Shown: piece after piece, positions 1 through 6,315 of the stretch
Layout of the letters: every line of letters begins with the position of its first letter
Position numbering within the stretch: the stretch's first letter is position 1
Origin: a virus
Direction: 5' to 3' (one strand)
Virus record (IMG/VR): IMGVR_UViG_3300028563_000042
Span: 1 to 37,898 of that record
Length of the DNA: 37,898 nucleotides
Program-made: the position numbers and the translations under genes
The notes under the pieces: model-generated
Told to the model about the DNA's origin: nothing
Database searches by the model: none
Seen by the model: only the letters and a program-made list of their open reading frames with translations

Positions 1-149
1 TATATTTCTAATAAGATTTTTTTTTAGTGTTGACTATAAAACTCAATTCTTTGTATTCTATTTTTCAAATTTTGTACTTCAGAAATGAGTTTAAAAATAC
101 ATAAGAAACATATCCCGCAAACAAAGTATAAAAACTCAATCATTTTTAA
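1..149. repeat. Left copy of terminal direct repeat
   Basis: Positions 1-149 match 37750-37898 base for base except at 21-23 (TTT here, AAG in the right copy). The stretch 24-149 is perfect. It is AT-rich, has no gene, and carries two near-identical boxes, TATAAAACTCAAT at 35-47 and TATAAAAACTCAAT at 127-140. It is either the assembly overlap of a circular genome or a true direct terminal repeat. Confidence 0.95.
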
Positions 150-152
150 CCT

Positions 153-326
153 CTATTTTATTTTATTTTTATAAATATCATAAATAACACTAATGGCAAC
201 ATCTTTTGAAATACTTACATGAGAAGAAAATTTCAATACTTTTCCAATTTTAACATTACTTAAATCTCTTGGCTCCTGAGGTGGTTTTTTTGGCGCTGGT
301 GGTGGTTCACGGTTTTTATCGTCCAT
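153..326 (-). CDS. 57-aa proline-rich small protein, unknown function
   Basis: The product starts MDDKNREPPPAPKKPPQEP, a proline- and charge-rich N-terminus of about 20 residues, followed by a more ordered, lysine-ending C-terminal part. It has no signal peptide or membrane segment. The start at 326 is chosen because AAGGA lies just upstream and the ATG comes directly after the endolysin stop (328-330). A longer reading to 365 would run into the endolysin gene. It is the last leftward gene before the terminal repeat and sits between the endolysin and, across the circle, the membrane protein at 37437-37697, so a lysis-related role is possible but unproven. Confidence 0.6.
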   Translation of the reverse strand: MDDKNREPPPAPKKPPQEPRDLSNVKIGKVLKFSSHVSISKDVAISVIYDIYKNKIK

Positions 327-327
327 A

Positions 328-789
328 TTATTTTCCTTCGTAATAAGATTTAACATATTTCGCATAATTAGCTAAAAAATCTATGCGAGTTGCAGCCCCC
401 TTGGGTGTGTTGTAATATTGCTTGTAATAATCCCACATGGCATCGATATTACCAAATTGTGGAATAGCTTCTTTAACGCGGAGATAATGCAGCCGGCATA
501 ATAATGTCGCGTATCTTAAATCATATATTAGATTATTGGCTGTATTAATTTTGTATATTGGAGGAATTCTTGTGTCACAATATTTTCGTATATCGTCATG
601 GGTCGCATCTTCCATTTGATAAATACCCTTAGCGATTGAAACAGGAAATTGAGCTAAATATGTACCCATATTTGATTCTTGTGCGCACGTTAATGCGAGC
701 AATTGCTCTGCCGCAGGGCTATATAAGTCCAATCCCTTGAGAGTCGGTTGAATAATTAGCTCGATGAGCTGTTTAGTGTTTATACCCAT
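328..789 (-). CDS. Endolysin, lytic-transglycosylase-like muralytic enzyme
   Basis: The 153-aa protein has the lysozyme/transglycosylase signature: an alpha-helical N-terminal segment ending in ALTCAQESNMG with the likely catalytic Glu38, followed by GIYQMEDATHDDI, the GxYQ(ME)P-type motif seen in phage transglycosylase-fold proteins. It would cut peptidoglycan at the end of infection. It has no signal peptide, so it would need a holin. The start at 789 is preferred over one at 813 because GGAG sits five bases upstream and the ATG overlaps the previous stop (TAATG). It lies in the leftward small-gene operon, not with the virion genes. Identification is by motif only; the catalytic Glu is inferred. 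Confidence 0.75.
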   Translation of the reverse strand: MGINTKQLIELIIQPTLKGLDLYSPAAEQLLALTCAQESNMGTYLAQFPVSIAKGIYQMEDATHDDIRKYCDTRIPPIYKINTANNLIYDLRYATLLCRLHYLRVKEAIPQFGNIDAMWDYYKQYYNTPKGAATRIDFLANYAKYVKSYYEGK

Positions 790-971
790 TATTTCTCCGT
801 GTTTGCTAAGCAAAACGAACTGTCAAGAAAAACTTGACTGTTCATAAAATCTATACATTTGAGGCATACAAGATTGCCATCAGGGCCAATCTCACAGCAT
901 TCACCATAAGCTTTGCATTCAATGCATATTCCAGTCGGGGGTTTATAGGGTTCGCTCACGTTTATTTGCAT
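789..971 (-). CDS. 60-aa CxxC mini-protein, probable zinc ribbon
   Basis: The short protein has cysteines arranged as CIEC...CC and CLKC, two paired-cysteine knuckles about 18 residues apart, which is typical of small treble-clef or zinc-ribbon proteins. Its start has a strong AAGGAG site, and it overlaps the upstream 113-aa gene by ten bases and couples to the endolysin by TAATG. Function is unknown. It resembles the other CxxC mini-proteins of the same operon (2858-3088, 3088-3297) in layout, not in obvious sequence. Confidence 0.6.
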   Translation of the reverse strand: MQINVSEPYKPPTGICIECKAYGECCEIGPDGNLVCLKCIDFMNSQVFLDSSFCLANTEK

Positions 972-1303
972 GATTGCTCCTTCTTTTGAAGATTTATATA
1001 TTTGATCCCCATGTGAGCATATATAACTTCTTCCCGATATTCTTCGATGGAGTCTATATATTCTTTATATTTTATCTTGCATTCAGCGAGATGATTTGGT
1101 ATTTGAATAGCAGCCGTTTTCAAACAATCGATACACAATTTACTGCCCAATATGTTTATCAAGCATAAATCCGGATATTGCATTTCCCATTCATATCTAA
1201 ATCCATAGCAAAAATCTTTATTATCATACCACTCTCGGGAGCAGCTCACATATAAAGTATCCTTAAATTTCTTTCTTACTTCGTAAGTTAGTTCATCAAT
1301 CAT
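962..1303 (-). CDS. 113-aa cysteine-containing protein, unknown function
   Basis: The product has about six scattered cysteines, including one CIDC pair, and a charged, probably helical second half with many Glu, Lys and Tyr. No membrane segment is seen. The ATG at 1303 overlaps the stop of the upstream membrane mini-gene (ATGA) and has GGAGG upstream, so the start is well placed. I do not recognise the family. A metal-binding or protein-interaction role is the most that can be said. Confidence 0.55.
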   Translation of the reverse strand: MIDELTYEVRKKFKDTLYVSCSREWYDNKDFCYGFRYEWEMQYPDLCLINILGSKLCIDCLKTAAIQIPNHLAECKIKYKEYIDSIEEYREEVIYAHMGIKYINLQKKEQSCK

Positions 1304-1437
1304 TGCGCCTCCTTAATTTCTAAAAATGTTTTCTTTAGATCATATTCTGTGAATAAGTCTGCGATGTTGTATATAAATACAGTTATTATTAGCATTATTA
1401 TCATAATCGGGATGTATTCATAGAAATCGCTAGACAT
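1300..1437 (-). CDS. 45-aa single-pass membrane protein
   Basis: The reading frame is MSSDFYEYIP followed by a long aliphatic stretch (about residues 9-25, rich in Ile, Met and Leu) and a charged C-terminal tail. It begins inside the 3' end of rusA (stop at 1430), has an excellent AAGGAGG site and ends by ATGA overlap with the next gene, so it is very likely expressed. One membrane helix with a charged cytoplasmic or periplasmic tail fits a small holin-like or membrane-adaptor protein, but nothing beyond topology supports this. Confidence 0.55.
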   Translation of the reverse strand: MSSDFYEYIPIMIIMLIITVFIYNIADLFTEYDLKKTFLEIKEAQ

Positions 1438-1789
1438 GCCCTACCTCCTTAATCATTAAATATATACCTTCAGCATCTGTCACAGTCTTGGCAAAACTAC
1501 ATGAGACTATTTGATTGTCATCCAAATATGCAATTCCATTCAATGCGTCAAAAACTAGCTTTCCCAGGTTATCTATATCAACTCGACAAGCTTTCTTGAA
1601 CTGGAAGATAGCCGTCAGATATACGGGGTTTTTAGTAATCTCAATCCTATTCGCAAGCATATATGCAGTCACTGTCCAGGCAATTATCTCTTCAGCTTGA
1701 AGCGTCTTCTGTGGGGTATAAACTCGTCCTTTGCCAAATCTCGGGCGTCCCTTAGGAACCGGTTTCATGGGGATGAAGAGTTCAATCAT
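1430..1789 (-). CDS. rusA: RusA-family Holliday junction resolvase
   Basis: The 119-aa protein matches RusA in length and in all key features: N-terminal KPVPKGRPRFGKGRVYTP, the acidic catalytic pair Asp71 and Asp73 in VDIDNLGKLVFDALNG, Lys77, and the third acidic site at YLDDNQ (Asp90/91). In E. coli RusA the equivalent residues are D70, D72, K76 and D91. It is a homodimeric endonuclease that cuts four-way junctions, and would resolve recombination or replication intermediates before packaging. The start at 1789 (ATG, with GAGAAG upstream) is preferred over the in-frame TTG at 1795. It works logically with the RecT and exonuclease genes at 33.7-35.4 kb. Confidence 0.93.
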   Translation of the reverse strand: MIELFIPMKPVPKGRPRFGKGRVYTPQKTLQAEEIIAWTVTAYMLANRIEITKNPVYLTAIFQFKKACRVDIDNLGKLVFDALNGIAYLDDNQIVSCSFAKTVTDAEGIYLMIKEVGHV

Positions 1790-1949
1790 CTGCAACTTCT
1801 CTTTCTTTGTGAAACTGCTCTAAAGCCTCCCTGTATCGCTTTGTGGCCTCTTGCATGGCAATCCTATTGTCTATGGTGCTGTGCCTTTTAAATCTCTCTG
1901 AGGCGTCCATAAGATCTTCTTCGAGTATGTCTAATTCATATTGATTCAT
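1782..1949 (-). CDS. 55-aa helical, highly charged small protein
   Basis: The frame reads MNQYELDILEEDLMDASERF and continues as an almost uninterrupted amphipathic, Glu/Arg/Lys-rich helix. It starts inside the 3' end of the preceding 93-aa gene and ends inside the start of rusA, so it fills what would otherwise be a 150-base gap. Small coiled-coil proteins in this position may be accessory partners, but no family is recognised. Confidence 0.55.
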   Translation of the reverse strand: MNQYELDILEEDLMDASERFKRHSTIDNRIAMQEATKRYREALEQFHKEREVADD

Positions 1950-2217
1950 GATGTCCCTTTAGCTCGGCTATTTTAGATTCCCATCGATTGCATCTATCTG
2001 TTATTTCTTTCCGTCTTTTTATTTGCTCGGGTTCCTCTTCGTTCAATCTTATAAAATCGTATTTAAGGAGTTTATTGATAAATTCCATTCGCTCGGATTC
2101 GGCTTTGCGCGTTAAAACCAAGGCTTCTTCCATAAACTTAACCTGCTCTCGGGGAATGGATGTATCGTTTATATTTTTCACAGTGCCATTAGGTCCTTGG
2201 TACAATAATATTGCCAT
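1936..2217 (-). CDS. 93-aa hypothetical protein, helical C-terminus
   Basis: The protein begins with a short beta-like segment (MAILLYQGPNGTVKN) and then becomes helical and charged, ending LKGHHESI. GGAA-type ribosome binding sequence precedes the ATG, eight bases after the upstream gene's stop. No membrane segment or catalytic motif is visible. The short lead-in followed by a coiled coil suggests a binding protein, with function unknown. Confidence 0.6.
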   Translation of the reverse strand: MAILLYQGPNGTVKNINDTSIPREQVKFMEEALVLTRKAESERMEFINKLLKYDFIRLNEEEPEQIKRRKEITDRCNRWESKIAELKGHHESI

Positions 2218-2224
2218 TATTTCC

Positions 2225-2431
2225 TCACATTAAAGAATAGATGTCCCGCTGAGAAAGCTTAAGTACTTCATCGTATGGAATTTCATCTAGCTTTTCCTCT
2301 AAGAACCTTTCTTGATTCTTAAGTGTATCCCTTTTTTTGGGGTCATTACAAAATGTAAGCGCCCATTGAATGCCACCATAACAGATTAAGATTTTCTCCA
2401 AATCAATTATTTTGTGTTGCTTCTTTTCCAT
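2225..2431 (-). CDS. 68-aa hypothetical protein
   Basis: A small, mostly helical soluble protein with a central FCNDPKKRDTLKNQERFLEEK stretch and no recognisable motif. Its ATG lies within the 3' end of the excisionase-like HTH gene (overlap 2407-2431), which implies coupled translation. Function unknown. Confidence 0.55.
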   Translation of the reverse strand: MEKKQHKIIDLEKILICYGGIQWALTFCNDPKKRDTLKNQERFLEEKLDEIPYDEVLKLSQRDIYSLM

Positions 2432-2586
2432 TTATCTACATCCTCTTTTTTCCACCGTTTCATCTTTCGTGTAATAACTAAGCATGGCGCAAAATTTCCA
2501 AGCCTAACCAAGTTATTTAAAGTCCAACGAGATATATTTAAATATTCACATACCTCGCTTGGAGTCATGTACTGCTCATCTAGCAT
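2407..2586 (-). CDS. Excisionase/AlpA-type winged HTH DNA-binding protein
   Basis: The 59-aa frame contains MTPSEVCEYLNISRWTLNN followed by an R-rich wing and WKKEDVDKWKRS. This is the helix-turn-helix_17 layout of AlpA, Xis and MerR-like mini-regulators, in which MT.. EVA..L.. S..T... is followed by ...W....ID.W. It would bind DNA as a small transcription factor or, in temperate phages, as an excisionase. No integrase gene is present, so regulation is more likely. The ATG overlaps the stop of the 93-aa gene at 2580-2861. It falls below usual ORF-length cut-offs and is easy to miss. Confidence 0.8.
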   Translation of the reverse strand: MLDEQYMTPSEVCEYLNISRWTLNNLVRLGNFAPCLVITRKMKRWKKEDVDKWKRSNTK

Positions 2587-2861
2587 GCTTCCTCTTCCTC
2601 GCTCACATTTCTGTGAATATTAATGACATCCCATGGGGCTAATAGCTTGCTCATGCGTTTTGCATATTCACGCCCATGCTCAAGCTTCCCATCGATATTA
2701 CCAGGAATTCTCCACTCTGCCTTGTATCTGCCACCATCAAAATCATTTGCTCTGTAAAAAATGCAATGAACTTTGGAGCCTTTGTCATAAAAATAAAAAG
2801 TCGGATCGTCAAGGTTGTAAAGCAAAGTCAGGCCATTCCATTTAAATGCGGATATGTTCAT
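2580..2861 (-). CDS. 93-aa hypothetical protein
   Basis: The protein has a beta-rich first half (MNISAFKWNGLTLLYNL, then FYFYDKGSKVHCIFYRA) and an acidic C-terminus ending SEEEEAC. No motif is recognised. The ATG overlaps the upstream stop (ATGA), consistent with a tightly coupled operon. An acidic tail on a small beta protein is seen in some DNA-mimic or anti-restriction proteins, but that is only a resemblance. Confidence 0.55.
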   Translation of the reverse strand: MNISAFKWNGLTLLYNLDDPTFYFYDKGSKVHCIFYRANDFDGGRYKAEWRIPGNIDGKLEHGREYAKRMSKLLAPWDVINIHRNVSEEEEAC

Positions 2862-3088
2862 TCTTCTCCCCCTTTTCTTTGCTCTCTAGCGCGATTAACT
2901 AATGCAATGAATCTGGATGTTGTGCCAGTTTTGATACATTTTATGCAATTGTATCTTTCGCCATCTATCCGTAATGACTTGCAGTCATCTGTGCAAAAGA
3001 CGCAATTTATCTTGATTCTTCTATTTTTGAACTTAAGACGCTCAAACATCTTTATTTTCTCAAATAATTCATCAGATATATCTTTCAT
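2858..3088 (-). CDS. 76-aa CxxC/CxxC zinc-ribbon-like protein
   Basis: A basic, helical N-terminus (about residues 1-27) precedes CVFCTDDC and then CIKCIKTG, two cysteine knuckles 15-20 residues apart, and a basic C-terminus. This looks like a small zinc ribbon that could bind nucleic acid. It is coupled to both neighbours by TAATG and ATGA overlaps. Confidence 0.6.
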   Translation of the reverse strand: MKDISDELFEKIKMFERLKFKNRRIKINCVFCTDDCKSLRIDGERYNCIKCIKTGTTSRFIALVNRAREQRKGGEE

Positions 3089-3297
3089 TAATCCTCTCTA
3101 TAGAGCATTAATAAATCTGTTGCGCATTTTTTGCAAACTAGTATGTTTTCAACCCATCTGCCATCTTGACCAGAATACTGAATTCCGGCTATCTTTTTAA
3201 CGAAGTATTTACATATATCGCATTGGAACATCCATTCCTGCTCACCGATTAATTTCATTTCATAGATGATGTTGTCAATTTTACCCTCTGAGACCAT
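3088..3297 (-). CDS. 69-aa CxxC protein, possible zinc finger
   Basis: The product contains CDICKYFV and CKKCATDLL separated by about 25 residues, the spacing of a two-knuckle zinc site. The start at 3297 is chosen because a clear GGGAGGA site lies six bases upstream. The same frame is open to 3417, but that would overlap most of the upstream membrane gene and lacks a good start. The ATG of the next gene overlaps its stop. Confidence 0.6.
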   Translation of the reverse strand: MVSEGKIDNIIYEMKLIGEQEWMFQCDICKYFVKKIAGIQYSGQDGRWVENILVCKKCATDLLMLYRED

Positions 3298-3463
3298 AAA
3301 TAGTCCTCCCTTCATGCTTCCCGTCTCTGGCCTCAAAAAACTCCGGAAGATATAAGAAGCCAACAAAAAGAGTAATTGCCAGCATGAAAGCTGCAACTGT
3401 ACAAACAATATCCTCAAATGCCTCTCTCCAGGGAGAGCGTTTTACGGTTGCCATTTTGCGCAT
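3281..3463 (-). CDS. 60-aa single-pass membrane protein
   Basis: A short basic N-terminus (MRKMATVKRSPWREAFED) is followed by one hydrophobic segment at about residues 19-38 (IVCTVAAFMLAITLFVGFLY) and a charged tail. AGGAGG lies directly upstream. The topology suggests a cytoplasmic N-terminus. Candidate roles include a small holin or a superinfection-type membrane protein, and none is supported by family evidence. Confidence 0.55.
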   Translation of the reverse strand: MRKMATVKRSPWREAFEDIVCTVAAFMLAITLFVGFLYLPEFFEARDGKHEGRTIYGLRG

Positions 3464-3471
3464 GATGCCTC

Positions 3472-3630
3472 CTAATCATATATCTTGCGAAGCTCTCTTA
3501 ATATTTCAGCAATAGATTCATTAGTAATCTTTGCTTCTCTAATCGTATAAAAGAAATCATCTTCAAGTCTTAAGATTTCTTCATGCATCATATTGTCAGC
3601 GGCAATAAATGCCTCTTGTGCGTCGTTCAT
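3472..3630 (-). CDS. 52-aa acidic helical protein
   Basis: The frame MNDAQEAFIAADNMMHEEIL continues as an acidic helix with a final RELRKIYD. It lies exactly between the 70-aa and 60-aa genes and fills an otherwise empty 170 bases in this packed operon. GGGGACAC upstream is only a moderate ribosome site. No family is recognised. Confidence 0.5.
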   Translation of the reverse strand: MNDAQEAFIAADNMMHEEILRLEDDFFYTIREAKITNESIAEILRELRKIYD

Positions 3631-3651
3631 AGTGTGTCCCCTACAGATTTA

Positions 3652-3864
3652 CTATTCAAACCATTCAAAATAAAGATTAGATGAAATATTTAATCTATAC
3701 TTTTCCCCAATTTTGTACAAACTTCCGTACTTCCAATAACATCCTTCAGGCTTACCAATGGTAAATGTCAACAAAGAGCTGCCAGTATTCAAATACCGCT
3801 TAACATCAATTGCCTTTTTCTTTGCTAACCTATACTCACTTGTATTCCTATCCACAATTTTCAT
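3652..3864 (-). CDS. 70-aa hypothetical protein, first gene of leftward operon
   Basis: A small soluble, basic protein with mixed beta character (LLTFTIGKPEGCYWKYGSLY). AGGAGG sits seven bases before the ATG, about 30 bases downstream of the best leftward promoter (3893-3921), so this is probably the first and strongly translated gene of the unit. First genes of phage early operons are often host-takeover or regulatory proteins, but the sequence gives no direct clue. Confidence 0.6.
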   Translation of the reverse strand: MKIVDRNTSEYRLAKKKAIDVKRYLNTGSSLLTFTIGKPEGCYWKYGSLYKIGEKYRLNISSNLYFEWFE

Positions 3865-3892
3865 TGGTTCCTCCTGTTACCGTTATGGAGTA

Positions 3893-3921
3893 ACTATAGC
3901 GCAAGGTTGATTGTATTGCAA
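3893..3921 (-). promoter_or_regulatory. Leftward sigma70-type promoter of the small-gene operon
   Basis: Read on the minus strand, TTGCAA (3921-3916), a 17-base spacer and TATAGT (3898-3893) lie just upstream of the 70-aa gene. The next TTGCAA at 3931 faces the other way, giving back-to-back promoters. Confidence 0.65.
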
Positions 3922-3930
3922 GTAAATTGA

Positions 3931-3960
3931 TTGCAAAAGTGTAAAATAGTTGATGATAAT
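3931..3960 (+). promoter_or_regulatory. Rightward promoter for the 4046 gene and packaging operon
   Basis: TTGCAA (3931-3936), an 18-base spacer and GATAAT (3955-3960). Both divergent promoters use the same -35 hexamer, and the two TTGCAA sites are 15 bases apart within repeated TTGATT...TTGCAA text, a layout that could also be an operator. A further TTAAAATAG box near 4008 could be a second -10. Confidence 0.55.
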
Positions 3961-4045
3961 TAAGTTATACAGCTAGAAAGGGTAATAACAATCTAACTAA
4001 ATATGTTAAAATAGTATTGGATATGGGCTTAAAAGAGGTTTTAAT

Positions 4046-4219
4046 ATGATTGCTAAGCTTGAAATAGATAAGCTACACTATACTAGACGAGATAAAATTG
4101 AAGAGGCAATTAAGCTTATCGCAGAGATTGCCCCAGAGGTTTATTCGAAATGTAGCGTTCAAACAGCAATTAAAATTACACGCGCATATGGGCTGATTGA
4201 TTTGCTGATAAATGATTAA
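4046..4219 (+). CDS. 57-aa small basic/helical protein, unknown
   Basis: The reading frame starts MIAKLEIDKLHYTRRDKIEE and is a compact, helical protein ending IDLLIND. AGAGG precedes the ATG by about seven bases, and it is the first gene after the rightward promoter. Its helical, charged nature would suit a small regulator or terminase partner. No family is recognised. Confidence 0.55.
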   Translation: MIAKLEIDKLHYTRRDKIEEAIKLIAEIAPEVYSKCSVQTAIKITRAYGLIDLLIND

Positions 4220-4228
4220 GGGGCTGTA

Positions 4229-4693
4229 ATGACTATATGCATCCAGGATTCGCCTGAGACAGGTCGACAAGAATTAGGCGTTAAGCCAAATGGCAAGAAA
4301 TGGAACAATAATACCAAATATGAACCTGAGTTCTGCGATATGGTTATAGAAATGGGAAAGAAAGGCGCGACATGGGCGCAAATGGTATCAGCATGCGGAG
4401 TTGGAAAGGGAACCGCAGAAAACTGGAAGCTTCAATTTGAGGAATGGGCCAATGCTGTATCTGCTGCGCTGGCACATTCTGAGGCTTGGTGGGATAGCAT
4501 AGGTGCTGCCAACCTCGAATGGGTTAATAGTAAGGGCGAGCCGCAGATAAGGTCTGAAATATGGAAATTCCAGAAACAAACAGTATTCGGGGCCAAAGAA
4601 AGACAAGACTCAGTTATCGTCAATGTGACAGAGAATGCGGATGTAGATAAGGTTAACCAACTGGTGCAAAAACTCCACAAGGAGCAGATATGA
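4229..4693 (+). CDS. Terminase small subunit (probable)
   Basis: The 154-aa protein has KYEPEFCDMVIEMGKKGATW followed by an HTH-like segment (QMVSACGVGKGTAENWKLQF), then AHSEAWWDSIGAANL and an IWKFQKQTVFGAKERQ stretch. This order of an HTH with tandem Trp, an aromatic hinge and a region before an acidic tail is what is seen in phage DNA-packaging small subunits that recognise pac or cos DNA. It would bind viral DNA and hand it to the large subunit. Unusually, about 1.6 kb of tiny genes separate it from terL. The call rests on pattern and position, not on an exact family match. Confidence 0.7.
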   Translation: MTICIQDSPETGRQELGVKPNGKKWNNNTKYEPEFCDMVIEMGKKGATWAQMVSACGVGKGTAENWKLQFEEWANAVSAALAHSEAWWDSIGAANLEWVNSKGEPQIRSEIWKFQKQTVFGAKERQDSVIVNVTENADVDKVNQLVQKLHKEQI

Positions 4694-4818
4694 TATCTAC
4701 TGGCCTTACGGTAGGATTAGCTGTCATTGGTGCTATTGTGTTATTAATAGTGCTTGGAACTTTAATCCATGAGGCCATTACATGTTGCCAGGAAAGACTT
4801 AAAAGGAGACCTTCATGA
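4690..4818 (+). CDS. 42-aa single-pass membrane protein
   Basis: The frame MISTGLTVGLAVIGAIVLL is one hydrophobic helix of about 23 residues followed by a basic, double-cysteine tail (CCQERLKRRPS). It overlaps the small-terminase stop (ATGA) and the start of the next gene (ATGA), so it is part of the same message. A helix with a positively charged C-terminal tail fits a holin or inner-membrane spanin fragment, but this is topology only. Confidence 0.5.
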   Translation: MISTGLTVGLAVIGAIVLLIVLGTLIHEAITCCQERLKRRPS

Positions 4819-4997
4819 AAGGAAAGCCTGCAGAAAATATGTTCCATGGCATGACCGTTGATGAAGCTCATGGGGTATACAGAAATATCAGCAAAGAATA
4901 TTGGGCACATTTAGAAGCATGCTACGAAAACAATATGCCCCAGCATCTCAAAGACGATAGAGCAATTCAGCTTAGCAAGCTTGGTAGGGACATATGA
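4815..4997 (+). CDS. 60-aa hypothetical protein
   Basis: A small soluble protein with the segment VYRNISKEYWAHLEACYENN and a helical end. It is preceded by AAGGAG and coupled on both sides by ATGA overlaps. No motif is recognised. Several mini-proteins at 4.7-6.3 kb may be virion or packaging accessories. Confidence 0.55.
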   Translation: MKGKPAENMFHGMTVDEAHGVYRNISKEYWAHLEACYENNMPQHLKDDRAIQLSKLGRDI

Positions 4998-5170
4998 GTC
5001 AGCAAATCGAAGCTCCGAAAGATAGCCCAGATAAGGTAACACTGGTTATTGACCCAATCAGCAAACCATTACAATATGCTGAGCAAGCGATTAATGCGAT
5101 TGGAAATGGTTTTAAAAAAATGGGCCAAGGTATTAAGAAAGCCTTTACTCCTAAAAAGAAAAGAAGATGA
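4994..5170 (+). CDS. 58-aa lysine-rich protein
   Basis: The frame begins MSQQIEAPKDSPDKVTLVID and ends in a strongly basic tail, AFTPKKKRR. The tail would favour binding to DNA or RNA. The gene overlaps the previous one by ATGA and the next by ATGA. Function unknown. Confidence 0.55.
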   Translation: MSQQIEAPKDSPDKVTLVIDPISKPLQYAEQAINAIGNGFKKMGQGIKKAFTPKKKRR

Positions 5171-5496
5171 TAAAAAGCCTATCTGAAGTATACGAATCTC
5201 TACCGACTCGTTATAGCGTCGACTGGCACGTTAAGCTAATGCGCGGCATGATGGAAGAACCATATATAAAAGAGATGACAATATACGGCTGGCATAACTT
5301 GGTTTGGCTGCTAAAGCAGCTCAGGGATTTTAATACTTACGAATATAAGTTAAAGAGCACGCCAGAAGATGCTATAGTATATAAAGAGCTCGTCGAGAGA
5401 TTCAAGCAGCTGGATATACCAGAAGGTTTGGATTGCACGAATGAACTTAAAGAATGGTTTAAGGAGATTGATTATGCCCCTAAAGAAAGGCTCTAG
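5167..5496 (+). CDS. 109-aa hypothetical helical protein
   Basis: A soluble, mostly helical protein with a [15 protein letters not shown] segment and a second half built of Glu/Lys-rich helices. It overlaps its neighbours on both sides, with the next gene starting inside its 3' end. No catalytic motif is visible and the family is not recognised. Confidence 0.6.
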   Translation: MIKSLSEVYESLPTRYSVDWHVKLMRGMMEEPYIKEMTIYGWHNLVWLLKQLRDFNTYEYKLKSTPEDAIVYKELVERFKQLDIPEGLDCTNELKEWFKEIDYAPKERL

Positions 5497-5632
5497 CAAA
5501 AAAGTCATTAGCGAAAATATCGCTATTGAGAGAAAAGCTGGCAAGCCCGAAAAGCAGGCCATCGCAATTGCATTTAGTGAGGCCGGTAAATCACGTAAAC
5601 CTAAACCCAAACCCAAAAGGAAGCCAAAATGA
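5474..5632 (+). CDS. 52-aa basic KGSSKK-type small phage protein
   Basis: The product starts [19 protein letters not shown] and ends [14 protein letters not shown], with the segment [16 protein letters not shown] between. This MPLKKGxSKK ... GKPxKQAxAIA pattern is a widespread family of very short proteins encoded among head genes of tailed phages (function unknown). ATG 5474 has AAGGAG upstream; an earlier in-frame start at 5441 has no such site. The C-terminus repeats PK dipeptides. Confidence 0.7.
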   Translation: MPLKKGSSKKVISENIAIERKAGKPEKQAIAIAFSEAGKSRKPKPKPKRKPK

Positions 5633-5877
5633 ATCTACATATCGGTAAAGAGCATCGCAAGCACAGCGAAAAAGAAATGTTTAACCATAAAGATGGTTTT
5701 GAGCATTTGCAAGATGGTCATGGTCATCCCAAGGCTCATATGGAATTAGAAGCATATCGCCATAGAATGGATGCCAAAATCGGCAAAGAACATAAAGTCG
5801 AAATGGGCATGCATAATGACGGCAAGATTGCCACTGCGAAGAACTTGAAACCTCATTCTGGCGTCAAAGGCTATTAA
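5629..5877 (+). CDS. 82-aa histidine- and lysine-rich protein
   Basis: The sequence is very rich in histidine (about 14 of 82) and lysine, beginning [16 protein letters not shown] and containing [19 protein letters not shown] and IGKEHK occur twice, which suggests an internal duplication. The composition would suit metal or nucleic-acid binding. It couples to the upstream gene by ATGA. No family is recognised. Confidence 0.55.
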   Translation: MNLHIGKEHRKHSEKEMFNHKDGFEHLQDGHGHPKAHMELEAYRHRMDAKIGKEHKVEMGMHNDGKIATAKNLKPHSGVKGY

Positions 5878-5887
5878 TCGAGGCTAA

Positions 5888-6034
5888 ATGTCTGCATTGA
5901 TAGTGCTTTCAGTACTAACGTTCCTGGTTTCGGCTGGGAACGCAGTCATTTCTTACGATTTAAAAAAACAAAATGAACAATACAATGTAATCATCGTTGA
6001 GCCGGAAGAATGCCCCGAAAAGAGCAGCATATGA
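5888..6034 (+). CDS. 48-aa membrane-anchored or secreted mini-protein
   Basis: The frame has a hydrophobic N-terminal segment (MSALIVLSVLTFLVSAGNAV) resembling a signal anchor, followed by a polar, acidic tail ending CPEKSSI. A gap of 10 bases separates it from the upstream stop, and an ATGA overlap couples it to the next gene. The layout is like that of a small spanin or membrane peptide. Confidence 0.5.
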   Translation: MSALIVLSVLTFLVSAGNAVISYDLKKQNEQYNVIIVEPEECPEKSSI

Positions 6035-6315
6035 ATGAACGCATCATAGCTGAATTTGATTGCAAAGGCATAAAATGCGAGCTTTGGCTCAGCAAAAAAT
6101 ACGACTCTGATTTTCCTGATGGAAATGCCATTAAGGCTATTTGGTACGTAAAAATAATATTAGGAAATGAAACTGTCGACCTGCTTCTAAATATCCATCA
6201 ATATTCTTTTGATGAGGATGAAAAAGTTAAGTTTCATCCTATTAAAATTAGCAATTATTTACATAGAATCGATTTATTTATCCATAACTACATAAAGCAA
6301 AGGCATTCGACATGA
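6031..6315 (+). CDS. 94-aa hypothetical protein
   Basis: A beta-then-helix soluble protein starting MNERIIAEFDCKGIKCELWL, with a C-terminal stretch YLHRIDLFIHNYIKQRHST. The start at 6031 overlaps the stop of the preceding gene. The extended frame from 6010 lacks a good ribosome site. It is coupled to terL by ATGA. No family is recognised. Confidence 0.6.
   Translation: MNERIIAEFDCKGIKCELWLSKKYDSDFPDGNAIKAIWYVKIILGNETVDLLLNIHQYSFDEDEKVKFHPIKISNYLHRIDLFIHNYIKQRHST

Noticed and set aside
2676-3200. Plus-strand open frame of 174 codons
   Set aside because: Antisense to three coupled minus-strand genes with good starts; treated as a shadow frame.
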